Shown here one piece after another: positions 1 to 6,564 of a DNA stretch of 11,543 nt; the first letter of the stretch is position 1; each line of letters begins with the position of its first letter. The notes under the pieces are model-generated. The model was not told the DNA's origin. It made no database searches and worked only from the letters and a program-made list of their open reading frames with translations. Both the position numbers and the translations under genes were made by a program. This DNA comes from CAYZXL01 sp964482435 (lineage in GTDB: Bacteria > Auribacterota > JABMQX01), in contig CAYZXL010000103.1 in assembly GCA_964482435.1 (NCBI GenBank), forward strand, positions 1-11,543, given 5' to 3'.

Positions 1-279
1 CTCAGGTAACTCAACCTCCCATACCCCTGTCTACCTTCTACGTGTATAGTACAATATTACTGCGGGGGTGGAAGTCAAATTCGCCCTGAGAGGCGTCGCT
101 TCGCGGCATATTGTGAAACTCATTTCCGGGAGGAAGGGACAAAGACGCCCTTGCATGGACATTAGACCGAAAGCATTTGTTTGTCCGGGTCGAGACGTAT
201 GGATAGCTAACCCGTTTGTGATTTCACATCTTGCAGGATGTGAGATTGCCGTGGAAAACCTTCATAAGACAGAAAAGTG
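1..279. other. Upstream stretch without a recognised gene
   Basis: A 70-codon frame opens with GTG at 68 and ends with TGA at 278-280, overlapping the ATG at 280 of the next feature. Its translation matches no family I recognise and has no strong ribosome binding site, so I do not call it a gene. An AT-rich patch at 45-58 contains TATAGT and TACAAT, which resemble a -10 box, but no convincing -35 partner is visible. The only clear structure is the hairpin at 221-246, listed separately. Confidence 0.5.
221..246. repeat. Inverted repeat / hairpin upstream of the Gfo/Idh remnant
   Basis: The 10-base arms at 221-230 (ATTTCACATC) and 237-246 (GATGTGAGAT) pair throughout except for one T-G wobble, around a 6-base loop (TTGCAG, 231-236). 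There is no following T tract, so it is not a standard intrinsic terminator. It lies 34 bases before the ATG at 280 and could be a leader structure or an operator for the now-decayed gene. Function is inference. Confidence 0.4.
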
Positions 280-654
280 ATGAATAGGCGAGACTCCTTT
301 CGGCTTGGGGCGGCGTTGGCTGTACCCCACATTGTGCCCTCTTCGGTGTTCGGACGGGCCGGCGCCGTGGCGCCTTCGGAATACATTACGCTTGGAGCGA
401 TCGGCGGCGGCGCACCGACGCTGAGGGTCATCGCTGAATATCCGCCTGCGGAGTTGATCGAGCGCAGTGATGACCACACCCAGGTCTGGGAGATTGCCAG
501 AGAGGTTAAAACCACGCATCCGGGTGGAAGCAGGACACTTGACGTGGTCAAGTCCCATATAATTGAGGAGGTCTCGGGCCTGTGTTACTGGGATGCGGGC
601 GCGACCCTCATTCAGCGTCCACGAGGAGAGAGTGGCCTGGACGGGCGCGAATAG
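280..654 (+). pseudogene. Remnant of a Tat-exported Gfo/Idh/MocA-type oxidoreductase
   Basis: The first 45 or so residues look like the start of a secreted Gfo/Idh/MocA oxidoreductase, as is common in Planctomycetota and Verrucomicrobiota. There is a twin-arginine motif (NRRDSFR), a hydrophobic stretch (LGAALAVPHIVPSSVFG), then PSEYITLGAIGGG, which resembles the first strand and glycine loop of the NAD(P)-binding Rossmann fold. The family is usually 350-450 residues long, but this frame stops after 125. From about residue 50 the text (PPAELIERSDDHTQVW, later GLCYWDAG) resembles the C-terminal end of such enzymes, which suggests that about 300 internal codons were deleted. The rest of the Rossmann fold and the EKP-type catalytic region are absent, so it cannot be a working enzyme. 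The start is ATG 280; GTG 277 is an alternative, and neither has a clear ribosome binding site. The N-terminal assignment is firm; the C-terminal part is less certain. Confidence 0.55.
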
Positions 655-784
655 CGGTTTGCCGGTTGGCTTGTATTCGATGGTCTGGGACAACCCCTAC
701 GGGGATAAACCTGTCACAACAATTGGCTCCTTTTCGGCTGAGCGCTGGTGTACACCATTTGAGGCGGCTATGAGGGCCGAATAA
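617..784 (+). pseudogene. C-terminal fragment of a FecR/LamG-associated or similar secreted protein
   Basis: In a different frame from the preceding remnant, and overlapping its 3' end, 55 codons end in TAA at 782-784. The text EERVAWTGANSG, then GLYSMVWDNPYGDKPVTTIGS, then TPFEAAMRAE follows a pattern I know from the extreme C-terminus of large secreted Planctomycete and Lentisphaera proteins: an AWTGSNP motif, then a TWENP motif, then a final PF-AIT-E. No N-terminal part lies upstream in this frame, so only the last beta-sandwich piece of a gene survives. It adjoins the Gfo/Idh remnant directly, so the pair reads as a scar where two truncated genes meet. The family match is from memory of conserved patterns, not from a search. 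Confidence 0.5.
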
Positions 785-893
785 GCAGGGAAGGGACAGC
801 GAGGGAAAGCAGGCGTTTGCACCTGCTGTCGTCAGGAATCGTGAACGGCGCTTCGTGCAGGCGTGTGGCGCTCAGGGACCAGAGATCGCATTC

Positions 894-899
894 AGGAGG
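894..899 (+). promoter_or_regulatory. Ribosome binding site fixing the start at 908
   Basis: AGGAGG at 894-899 lies 8 bases before ATG 908. The frame could also open at GTG 863, but that start has no comparable site and would put a charged 15-residue leader in front of an obvious signal peptide. Confidence 0.75.
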
Positions 900-907
900 G
901 CAAGAAG

Positions 908-2191
908 ATGGAAAAGGCTATGGTTTTGATTGGGGTTTTGCTCCTCGTGCAATCAGCGGCCCCCGCTCCGGGGGCAACCTGGTATGTTGACCAGTCGGTC
1001 GCAGAGGAAGGTGACGGTAAAAGCTGGCTGACAGCCTTCAAGTCCGTTCAGCGAGGAGTGCACGCCGCATCAGATGGGGACAGGGTGCTCATTGCGCTTG
1101 GCACTTACGTTGAGAATCCGGTCGTGAGAAAGAAGATCACGCTGGCGGGCGCAGAAAGCGCAGACACTGTTCTCGACGCCGGCGGCAATGGCACTGCCTT
1201 AACCGTAGTCAACGCGGACGGTGTGAGCATTCGCGACCTGATAGTTACGAACGCTTCAGGAGACGCTTTCGGGGGCCTGTACTGTGCCAACAGCGCCGTC
1301 GTAGTTGAGCGCTGCAAGATTGAAGGGAATTCAGCCACCTTCGGCGGAGGCATATTTCTCAGTGAGTCTCGCGTAACACTGAGGCAATGCCGCATCGGGA
1401 GCAATACTGCGGAGAAAAGCGGCGGCGGCATCTATGCCTGGCAATCGCGCGTGTTGGTTGATGGCTGCGTTATCAGTGAGAACTCGGCTGGCGAGGGCGG
1501 AGGTCTGTTCTGCTGGTATTCGGCTCCGCGAGTCGTCAGAACCGTTATTGCTAAGAACAGCGCCGCGATTTGCGGAGGAATTCTATGCGACGAAGCATTC
1601 CCCATCATTGTGAATTGCACAATTGCCGACAACTCCTCCACACAGGAAGGCATCGGCGGACTTCACGGTATCGAGGGGGTGTTCACATCTTCTGTTCCTC
1701 GGATTATGAATTCGGTCATCTGGGGCAATGGCAAAGCGATCTCCGGTGTCGGCCAGCTCAGGATTGAGTTCTGCGACACGGACGAAATAGGGTACGCTGG
1801 CGCCGATGGGAACCTGAGCGAAGACCCCCAGTTCGTTAATGCGACGGAGGGAGACTATGCCCTTGCTCAGGGATCCCCTTGCATTGATAGCGGGAATCCT
1901 CAGCCGGCATACAACGATGCCGATGGGACGCGATGTGACATGGGTGCTTTCGGCGGCACTGGCTATGTCCGGGAGCGGGCTGTGATCACCCACGTCATCT
2001 CCGGACAGTCTAAGGACATCCTCATTTACTGGCTGGCGGCGACCTTTGATGATTTCGTCGTTCAATTCAAAAAAACGCTTGAGGAGGCCTGGTCTCCAGG
2101 CACACCTATTGACACGCAGGAGCCCTGGCCCGACGTGGACGCGCTAAGCACGGAGCATTCGAAATTCTATAGAATTCTGCCGGCGCAATAA
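908..2191 (+). CDS. Secreted right-handed parallel beta-helix protein with choice-of-anchor Q-like end
   Basis: The product has 427 residues. A signal peptide is visible (MEKAMVLIGVLLLVQSAAPA, likely cut near residue 23), followed by TWYVDQSV and a region typical of the start of parallel beta-helix proteins (GDGKSWLTAFKSVQRGV, then GDRVLIALGTY). Residues of about 120-245 contain five tandem coils of 24-26 residues with a GG(G)-I/L opening and a C-x-I-x-x-N ladder, as in Pmp-like and polysaccharide-active beta-helices. Then DPQFVNATEGDYALAQGSPCIDSG and DMGAFGG form the signature of the choice-of-anchor Q type C-terminal region. The last 60 or so residues end in HSKFYRIL, resembling a small beta-sandwich common at the end of Planctomycete and Verrucomicrobial exoproteins. 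Such proteins bind or cut surface or environmental polysaccharides, but no catalytic motif can be assigned here. The 21-nt gap to the next gene suggests co-transcription. Confidence 0.82.
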   Translation: MEKAMVLIGVLLLVQSAAPAPGATWYVDQSVAEEGDGKSWLTAFKSVQRGVHAASDGDRVLIALGTYVENPVVRKKITLAGAESADTVLDAGGNGTALTVVNADGVSIRDLIVTNASGDAFGGLYCANSAVVVERCKIEGNSATFGGGIFLSESRVTLRQCRIGSNTAEKSGGGIYAWQSRVLVDGCVISENSAGEGGGLFCWYSAPRVVRTVIAKNSAAICGGILCDEAFPIIVNCTIADNSSTQEGIGGLHGIEGVFTSSVPRIMNSVIWGNGKAISGVGQLRIEFCDTDEIGYAGADGNLSEDPQFVNATEGDYALAQGSPCIDSGNPQPAYNDADGTRCDMGAFGGTGYVRERAVITHVISGQSKDILIYWLAATFDDFVVQFKKTLEEAWSPGTPIDTQEPWPDVDALSTEHSKFYRILPAQ

Positions 2192-2212
2192 CATGACAGG
2201 GAGGACACGACA

Positions 2213-2848
2213 ATGGGAAGGATAAGAATTGTTGACGTTTTAGTCATAGTAGCGGCGCTGATCTTCCTGCTGGGGATGGTTCCGCCGACGTTCTGCCCGT
2301 CACGAGAGATCACGCGGCGGGCCAAGTGCGCAAGCAATCTCAAGGAGATCATCGTGGGCATCAAGCAGTACGCGATGGAGCACGATGGATATTATCCAAC
2401 TATCGCAGAGCCAGGGCAGTCTATCGTCGTGTCCCATCATTATAAAGACCTGGGCATCCTTTACCCGGGCTACGTAGGCAGCCTGGACGTCTTCACCTGC
2501 CCCAGCTCTGGCGATAGGATGCCAAAGCGCACCTCGAACATCTATGACAACAAGCCCTTCCGAGATTTCGAGGCCAACCAGGTGAGTTACGCATATAGCT
2601 ACAACGGTGGCGGCATGAACGTTGCATGGACCGAGGCGGCGCCTTCCACGACCAGAATCCTCGCTGACAGGTACGCAACCAAGCCCCTGGATTCGACCGC
2701 GAACCACTGGATGGAAGGGAGAAACGTGGCGCTCGCGGACGGGCACGCGAGGTGGATTGCCGGGAAAAGCAAACTCCTCACCGACCCGGATAATCCGGAC
2801 ACGAAGATCAACACGCAATCGTGGTGGAGCGAGCGCGCCATGCCGTAG
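2213..2848 (+). CDS. Membrane-anchored pilin-like protein with H-X9-DG-type motif (DUF1559-like)
   Basis: The 211-residue product starts with MGRIRI and a single hydrophobic helix (about residues 7-24, VDVLVIVAALIFLLGMVP). RAKCASNLKEI and a YAMEHDGYYP segment follow, closely matching the region after the N-terminal helix of pseudopilin-like proteins of Planctomycetota and related phyla. Near the end, NHWMEGRNVALADGHARW carries the family's C-terminal H...DG motif (H165, D176, G177), here with ten rather than nine residues between H and DG. The prepilin peptidase site (G-F-T-L-I-E) is missing: Asp8 takes roughly the place of the usual Glu, and no Gly-Phe precedes it. The helix is therefore probably an uncleaved anchor, with the globular domain outside the membrane. 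The start is supported by AGGGAGG at 2198-2204, 8 nt ahead. Cysteines at 28, 39 and in FTCPSSG may form disulfides. Its exact role is not known for this family. Confidence 0.8.
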   Translation: MGRIRIVDVLVIVAALIFLLGMVPPTFCPSREITRRAKCASNLKEIIVGIKQYAMEHDGYYPTIAEPGQSIVVSHHYKDLGILYPGYVGSLDVFTCPSSGDRMPKRTSNIYDNKPFRDFEANQVSYAYSYNGGGMNVAWTEAAPSTTRILADRYATKPLDSTANHWMEGRNVALADGHARWIAGKSKLLTDPDNPDTKINTQSWWSERAMP

Positions 2849-2950
2849 TCTGCGGCATCCTCGACGGCGTTTCCCGGCACAGAAACCCACTCAAGATGAG
2901 GTTGAGCATACAACTGTTCGCCCGATCGCACCGGATGCGCCGCCCGCGCA

Positions 2951-2967
2951 GCCGGCCGAAGGCCGGC
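2951..2967. terminator. GC-rich hairpin between convergent reading frames
   Basis: A perfect 7-bp stem (GCCGGCC at 2951-2957, GGCCGGC at 2961-2967) closes on a GAA triloop. It lies 102 nt after the stop of the pilin-like gene and about 30 nt after the stop of the minus-strand remnant, where a bidirectional terminator would be expected. No T tract follows on either strand, so it may instead be a REP-like palindrome or an mRNA-stabilising stem. TGCGCC (2936-2941) and GGCGCA (2965-2970) allow an alternative, larger fold. Confidence 0.35.
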
Positions 2968-2996
2968 GCACCGGGTGTGCCTGGTTCAAAGAAGCC

Positions 2997-3203
2997 TCAC
3001 TCTCTCTCATGAACAAAGTTGAGCTTGTAGATGTCCTGCTCGTAGTGCCTCACCAGCAGTTGCCCCAAGGGCCAGACCGTCGCGGCGGGGTTTCTCCAAA
3101 AGGGCGCGATCAGCGTAAGCGAGTCCCTGACAGACCGCCTTCTCCTGGATAAATATGGGAAGGCGTTCTCTCTGACGGAGGACTCGGGGCAGAGCGTGGA
3201 AAC
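2997..3203 (-). pseudogene. Unidentified C-terminal protein fragment, minus strand
   Basis: The minus strand is open from just below a TGA at 3206-3204 to a TGA at 2999-2997, giving 68 codons with no ATG. The text looks protein-like, especially the last 40 residues (DSLTLIAPFWRNPAATVW, then PLGQLLVRHYEQDIYKLNF, ending VHERE), with a plausible alternation of aromatic, hydrophobic and charged residues. I do not recognise the family. The in-frame TGA at its upstream edge and the absence of a start codon suggest the 3' end of a once longer gene whose 5' part is gone. The opposite + strand frames over this stretch look less protein-like. It could still be a chance frame. Confidence 0.35.
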
Positions 3204-3481
3204 TCAGCTCATGGTGCTCTGCTTCAGACGGAATTGGACATTTCCCGAATGGCTGTTAGCATAGACCCAGGAAGGAGGGAATGTCGTCGCAGAGAAACGG
3301 AGCAAGTGTTCATCGGACGGCATTAGAATGCCTTGAGTGTTTCGTTGCGGGTCGCGGAGGGGTGGGCTGTCAACTCCGTCTGCCGAGATGGATGAACGCT
3401 GAACATGGCGGTGCTCGACGGCCCAGTTCCGGTGCCCGGGCAACAAGAAGTGAGGCATTGCATTCAGGAAGGAGAATTTGG
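3204..3481. other. Gene-free leader before the alpha-galactosidase
   Basis: No convincing gene lies here. The alpha-galactosidase frame is open back to an ATG at 3281, but the 67 residues it would add (rich in Arg, Gly and Ala) look like non-coding translation and precede the true signal peptide. AGGAGG at 3273-3278 sits only 2 nt before ATG 3281, too close for a normal start. TTGGAC at 3234 and TAGCAT at 3257 are 17 nt apart but match the sigma-70 consensus poorly. Confidence 0.45.
3469..3474 (+). promoter_or_regulatory. Ribosome binding site supporting GTG 3482 as the start
   Basis: AAGGAG at 3469-3474 lies 7 nt before GTG 3482. The peptide that starts there has an early arginine and a hydrophobic stretch typical of a signal peptide. 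This site decides the start over ATG 3281. Confidence 0.7.
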
Positions 3482-6034
3482 GTGCGCACACCATGGCTAT
3501 CTCTCATCATCGCCACAAATGTTTTTGCCTTTCCAATGTCGGCGGGGTCCGGCTTTTCCCAGGAACGATGGGCCGGTGAGCTTTGCGAGATGGAACAGTG
3601 GGTGGCGGCAAAGTTTCTCGATGGTGCCGACGTGGAGGCGCCACTGGCACGGATCAAGGTGATAGCCAACAACGATCCCGTACAGAAGAACGCACGGCTT
3701 GGCAGCCCCCTGAGGATAGCGGGTCACATATACTGGCGTGGCCTGTTCTGCCATGCTAACAGCAAGGTCCTCGTGCGCGTCCCGGAGCCCGCAAAGAAAT
3801 TCGAGGCCATAGTTGGTGTGGACAGCAATGAGCAGACCGCAGGCGGCCGCGGCAGCGTGGCGTTTTCGGTCTCGGTCGCCGGAAAAGAGGTTTTCCGCTC
3901 GGGGGTGTTGCGAGAAGGAATGGCGGGTGTTCCAGTCAGCGTTGATCTGGGCGGGACGCGCGAGTTTGTCATCGAGGTGCACGATGGCGGCGACGGAATC
4001 GCCTGCGACCAAGCTGACTGGGCCGAGGCGCGCGTTACTCTGACTGACGGCAGCGAGTTATGGCTCGGAGACATGCCCGTCGAGGACCCGCATCGGCCAG
4101 CGTGCATCAAGGAATTGCCATTCTCCTTCACCTACGCCGGTCAGCCCTCAACCCAGGTGCTCGAATCGCCGCCTTTGCAGCGAGCAAGCCGGAAACTCGA
4201 CGACAACCACACAGAACACACCCTCACCTATGCTGACCCCGAGACCGGGCTTGTCTTTCGGTGTGTGGCTATCCAGTATCATGATTTTCCGGTAGTGGAG
4301 TGGACGCTGTACTTCAAGAACACAGGCTCCAGCAACACGCCGGTCCTCGAAGACATACAAGCACTGAACACGGTGCTGCGGCGATACCGCTGGCCGGAGA
4401 GGGAGCCGACGGAATTCGTGCTGCATCACTTCACTGGCAGCCCGTGCAGTGCAAGGGACTACGAACCCCATCGGACAAGACTTGACCCAAAGGCCGAAAG
4501 AATCATCACGGCTGCCGGCGGGCGTCCCACCAACAGCGACTTATGTTACTTCAATGTAGAATGGCCGAGCGAGGGGGCGATAGTCGGCATCGGCTGGCCG
4601 GGACAGTGGGCTGCGCGATTCACGCGCGACGATGCCGAAGCCCTGAGAGTCCGCGTCGGACAGGAGTTGACGCATTTCAAACTGCATCCGGGCGAAGAGG
4701 TGCGCACGCCCTTAATAGCTATGATGCTCTGGAGCGGCGACTGGGTACATGGGCAGAACGTATGGAGGCGGTGGATGATAGCCCATAACCTGCCGCGCCC
4801 GGGCGGCACGTTGCCACCGTGTCCTCAATTTGCCGCGTGCAGTTCCCACCAATTCGGCGAAATGATTCACGCTAATGAAGAGAATCAGAAGCTCTTTATT
4901 GACCGCTACCTGGAGGAGGGTCTCAAGCTTGACTATTGGTGGATGGACGCTGGCTGGTACGTCAACGAGACCGGCTGGCCGAATACGGGAACGTGGGAAG
5001 TGGACAAAAAGCGGTTTCCACGCGGCCTGCGGGCGATCACCGACCACGCCCACGAGAAGGGTGTGAAGTGCATCGTGTGGTTCGAGCCGGAGAGAGTTAC
5101 GCCAGGCACGTGGTTGTATGAAAGGCACCCCGAGTGGCTGCTCGGGCCGGAGGGAGCAACGAAGCTGCTGAATCTCGGGAACCTTCAAGCCCGCCAGTGG
5201 CTCATCGAACACGTTGACCGATTAATCACGGAGGAGGGCATAGACCTCTACCGGAACGACTTCAATATTGATCCCCTTCCCTATTGGCGTGCAAACGACG
5301 CCGAAGACCGTCAGGGCATCACCGAAATCAACTACGTGTCGGGTTACCTCTCCTACTGGGATGAGATTCGCCGCCGCCACCCTGACATGCTGATTGACTC
5401 CTGCGCCAGCGGCGGACGCCGCAACGATCTGGAAACCCTCCGCCGCGCGGTTCCCCTGCTCCGTAGCGACTATATATTTGAACCGGTCGGCAATCAGTGC
5501 CACACGTATGGGATCGCCTTTTGGATGCCATTCTACGGAACGGGCACCATGTTTGGGGACCCTTACCATTTCCGCAGCGTCATGTGTCCGGATCTGACAG
5601 CGTGCTGGGATGTACGCCGAAAAGACCTCGACTATGACGCCATCCGGCGGCTTGTCGCCGGCTGGAAACAGATGGCGCCATTCTTCATGGGCGACTATTA
5701 TCCCCTCACCAACTATAGCCTGGAGAATGACGTGTGGATCGGCTGGCAATTCGACCAAGCAGAGCTTGGCGAGGGAATGGTCCAGGTCTTCCGTCGCGCG
5801 GAGAGCATCTACGAGTCCGCGCGGCTGCCCCTTCGTGGTCTCGACCCCGGCGCCTCATACACCGTCACCGACCTCGACTTTCAGTCGTCGGAGCGCCTGA
5901 GCGGCCGAGAACTGATGGAGACGGGGTTACTGGTCAGCATCCCCGGCAAACCTGGGGCGGCCGTCAAGATTTACCAGAAGGTCGGCGCGTGCAGAGCAGG
6001 CGATATTGGTATTCGGCAGCTAAATTCTCGGTGA
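3482..6034 (+). CDS. Secreted NPCBM-domain alpha-galactosidase, GH36 type
   Basis: From GTG 3482 the product has 850 residues. A signal peptide (residues 1 to about 21, RTPWLSLIIATNVFAF) is followed by an NPCBM carbohydrate-binding module at about residues 30-198 (WRGLFCHANSKVLVRVP, FEAIVGVDSNE, FVIEVHDGGDG, ADWAEARV). A GH36 N-terminal beta-sandwich, a catalytic TIM barrel and a C-terminal beta-sandwich then follow. Barrel motifs are DYWWMDAGW (484-492), VWFEPERV (532-539), YRNDFN with Asp593 as the expected nucleophile, DSCASGGRRND (639-649) and LLRSDY with Asp663 as the expected acid/base. The family cleaves terminal alpha-galactosyl residues from oligosaccharides such as raffinose-type sugars or galactomannan side chains, and export here implies action outside the cytoplasm. 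At 850 residues it is longer than a plain GH36 enzyme (about 700-730), which the added NPCBM domain explains. YRNDFN replaces the usual KWDxN around the nucleophile, as in a subgroup seen in these phyla, so the substrate is uncertain. It stands alone, with gaps over 600 nt on both sides. Confidence 0.9.
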   Translation: MRTPWLSLIIATNVFAFPMSAGSGFSQERWAGELCEMEQWVAAKFLDGADVEAPLARIKVIANNDPVQKNARLGSPLRIAGHIYWRGLFCHANSKVLVRVPEPAKKFEAIVGVDSNEQTAGGRGSVAFSVSVAGKEVFRSGVLREGMAGVPVSVDLGGTREFVIEVHDGGDGIACDQADWAEARVTLTDGSELWLGDMPVEDPHRPACIKELPFSFTYAGQPSTQVLESPPLQRASRKLDDNHTEHTLTYADPETGLVFRCVAIQYHDFPVVEWTLYFKNTGSSNTPVLEDIQALNTVLRRYRWPEREPTEFVLHHFTGSPCSARDYEPHRTRLDPKAERIITAAGGRPTNSDLCYFNVEWPSEGAIVGIGWPGQWAARFTRDDAEALRVRVGQELTHFKLHPGEEVRTPLIAMMLWSGDWVHGQNVWRRWMIAHNLPRPGGTLPPCPQFAACSSHQFGEMIHANEENQKLFIDRYLEEGLKLDYWWMDAGWYVNETGWPNTGTWEVDKKRFPRGLRAITDHAHEKGVKCIVWFEPERVTPGTWLYERHPEWLLGPEGATKLLNLGNLQARQWLIEHVDRLITEEGIDLYRNDFNIDPLPYWRANDAEDRQGITEINYVSGYLSYWDEIRRRHPDMLIDSCASGGRRNDLETLRRAVPLLRSDYIFEPVGNQCHTYGIAFWMPFYGTGTMFGDPYHFRSVMCPDLTACWDVRRKDLDYDAIRRLVAGWKQMAPFFMGDYYPLTNYSLENDVWIGWQFDQAELGEGMVQVFRRAESIYESARLPLRGLDPGASYTVTDLDFQSSERLSGRELMETGLLVSIPGKPGAAVKIYQKVGACRAGDIGIRQLNSR

Positions 6035-6360
6035 ACAGAGGCGAAGCAACAGGAGTCAACCGTACATTGGCCCGCGCACGTTCTCCAACGACGCCCAACT
6101 CACTCTCGCGTCGGTGCAATTCAACGTCCATCCGGGGATTGGTCCTTGGATTCAGGAAGCGATAGGGGCGGTATCCCTGAGGGCTGCGTCCCCGTCATCC
6201 CTGCCAGTTCATTCAGGATTTGCACCGCCTCGTCCGCCACACGCTCGCCCGTGCCCGGTTCGGCGTAACTGTGCAGTCCCATCCAGGTCTGGTAGCCGCC
6301 TAATCTGTGCCCTTCACGATCGGGCAGGTAGCCGATCCAGTCGTTAGCCAGCTCCGCGAC

Positions 6361-6405
6361 GTAGGTGTGCCTGAAAGGGGAACGCCTCTTGATGTCCACA
6401 CCTAC
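6361..6405. repeat. Perfect 9-bp inverted repeat inside the ceramidase remnant
   Basis: GTAGGTGTG at 6361-6369 and CACACCTAC at 6397-6405 are exact reverse complements, separated by 27 nt. They fall in the coding part of the ceramidase-like remnant, near its broken end. They may be a chance product of the two encoded segments or part of a structure tied to the rearrangement. Confidence 0.35.
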
Positions 6406-6415
6406 AAGCGATTTT

Positions 6416-6426
6416 GTACCTGGCAC
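6416..6426. repeat. Imperfect palindrome at the break point of the ceramidase remnant
   Basis: GTACCTGGCAC is an 11-bp imperfect palindrome (one mismatched pair) and is preceded by TTTT. I recall similar GGTGCCAGGTAC-type motifs near the ends of REP/RAYT-associated elements in other bacteria, but no transposase is present here, so the link is inference only. Confidence 0.25.
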
Positions 6427-6471
6427 CTAAGAGTCTCCCTCGCGGTTCACTTGAACGCCACGGCTCATTGG

Positions 6472-6503
6472 TCTGATACGGTCAGCCTTTAGATGGTATC
6501 AGA
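6472..6503. repeat. Perfect 8-bp inverted repeat upstream of the second operon
   Basis: TCTGATAC (6472-6479) and GTATCAGA (6496-6503) are exact reverse complements with a 16-nt spacer. The dyad lies about 60 nt upstream of the candidate -35 box at 6565 and could be an operator for a dimeric regulator or a remnant stem-loop. Function is not shown. Confidence 0.4.
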
Positions 6504-6564
6504 TCACAAGGCAGACGAATCAACCGAAAAGCCACTCACACCATCAAAAGTAAGCTAAATCTGT

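Larger units (their letters stand above)
6121..6426 (-). pseudogene. C-terminal fragment of a neutral/alkaline ceramidase-like protein
   Basis: This minus-strand frame of 101 codons runs from GTG 6426 to a stop at 6121. IKRRSPFRHTYVAELAND, WIGYLPDREGHRLGGYQTW and EPGTGERVADEAVQILNEL match the C-terminal region of the neutral/alkaline non-lysosomal ceramidase family as found in Planctomycetota: SPF-HTFV-LANDWIGY-P, then GGYE, then EPG-GE...EA--LL-EL. The family is normally over 400 residues and has a zinc-binding catalytic domain; all of that is missing. Upstream in frame there is a TAG immediately before GTG 6426. Similarity appears to run to about 6405, next to an imperfect palindrome at 6416-6426. 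GAGGGAG on the minus strand (6441-6435) lies 8 nt before the GTG, so a short truncated protein might still be made, though it would lack signal peptide and active site. It is antisense to, and sits between, two carbohydrate genes. Confidence 0.65.

Noticed and set aside
808..827. A 6-bp inverted repeat (AGCAGG / CCTGCT) with an 8-nt loop after the 617-784 remnant
   Set aside because: The stem is short, there is no T tract and no strong context, so I do not call it a terminator.
3234..3262. TTGGAC-N17-TAGCAT as a promoter for the alpha-galactosidase
   Set aside because: The -35 box matches only three of six consensus bases and the leader would be about 220 nt long, so chance is a sufficient explanation.
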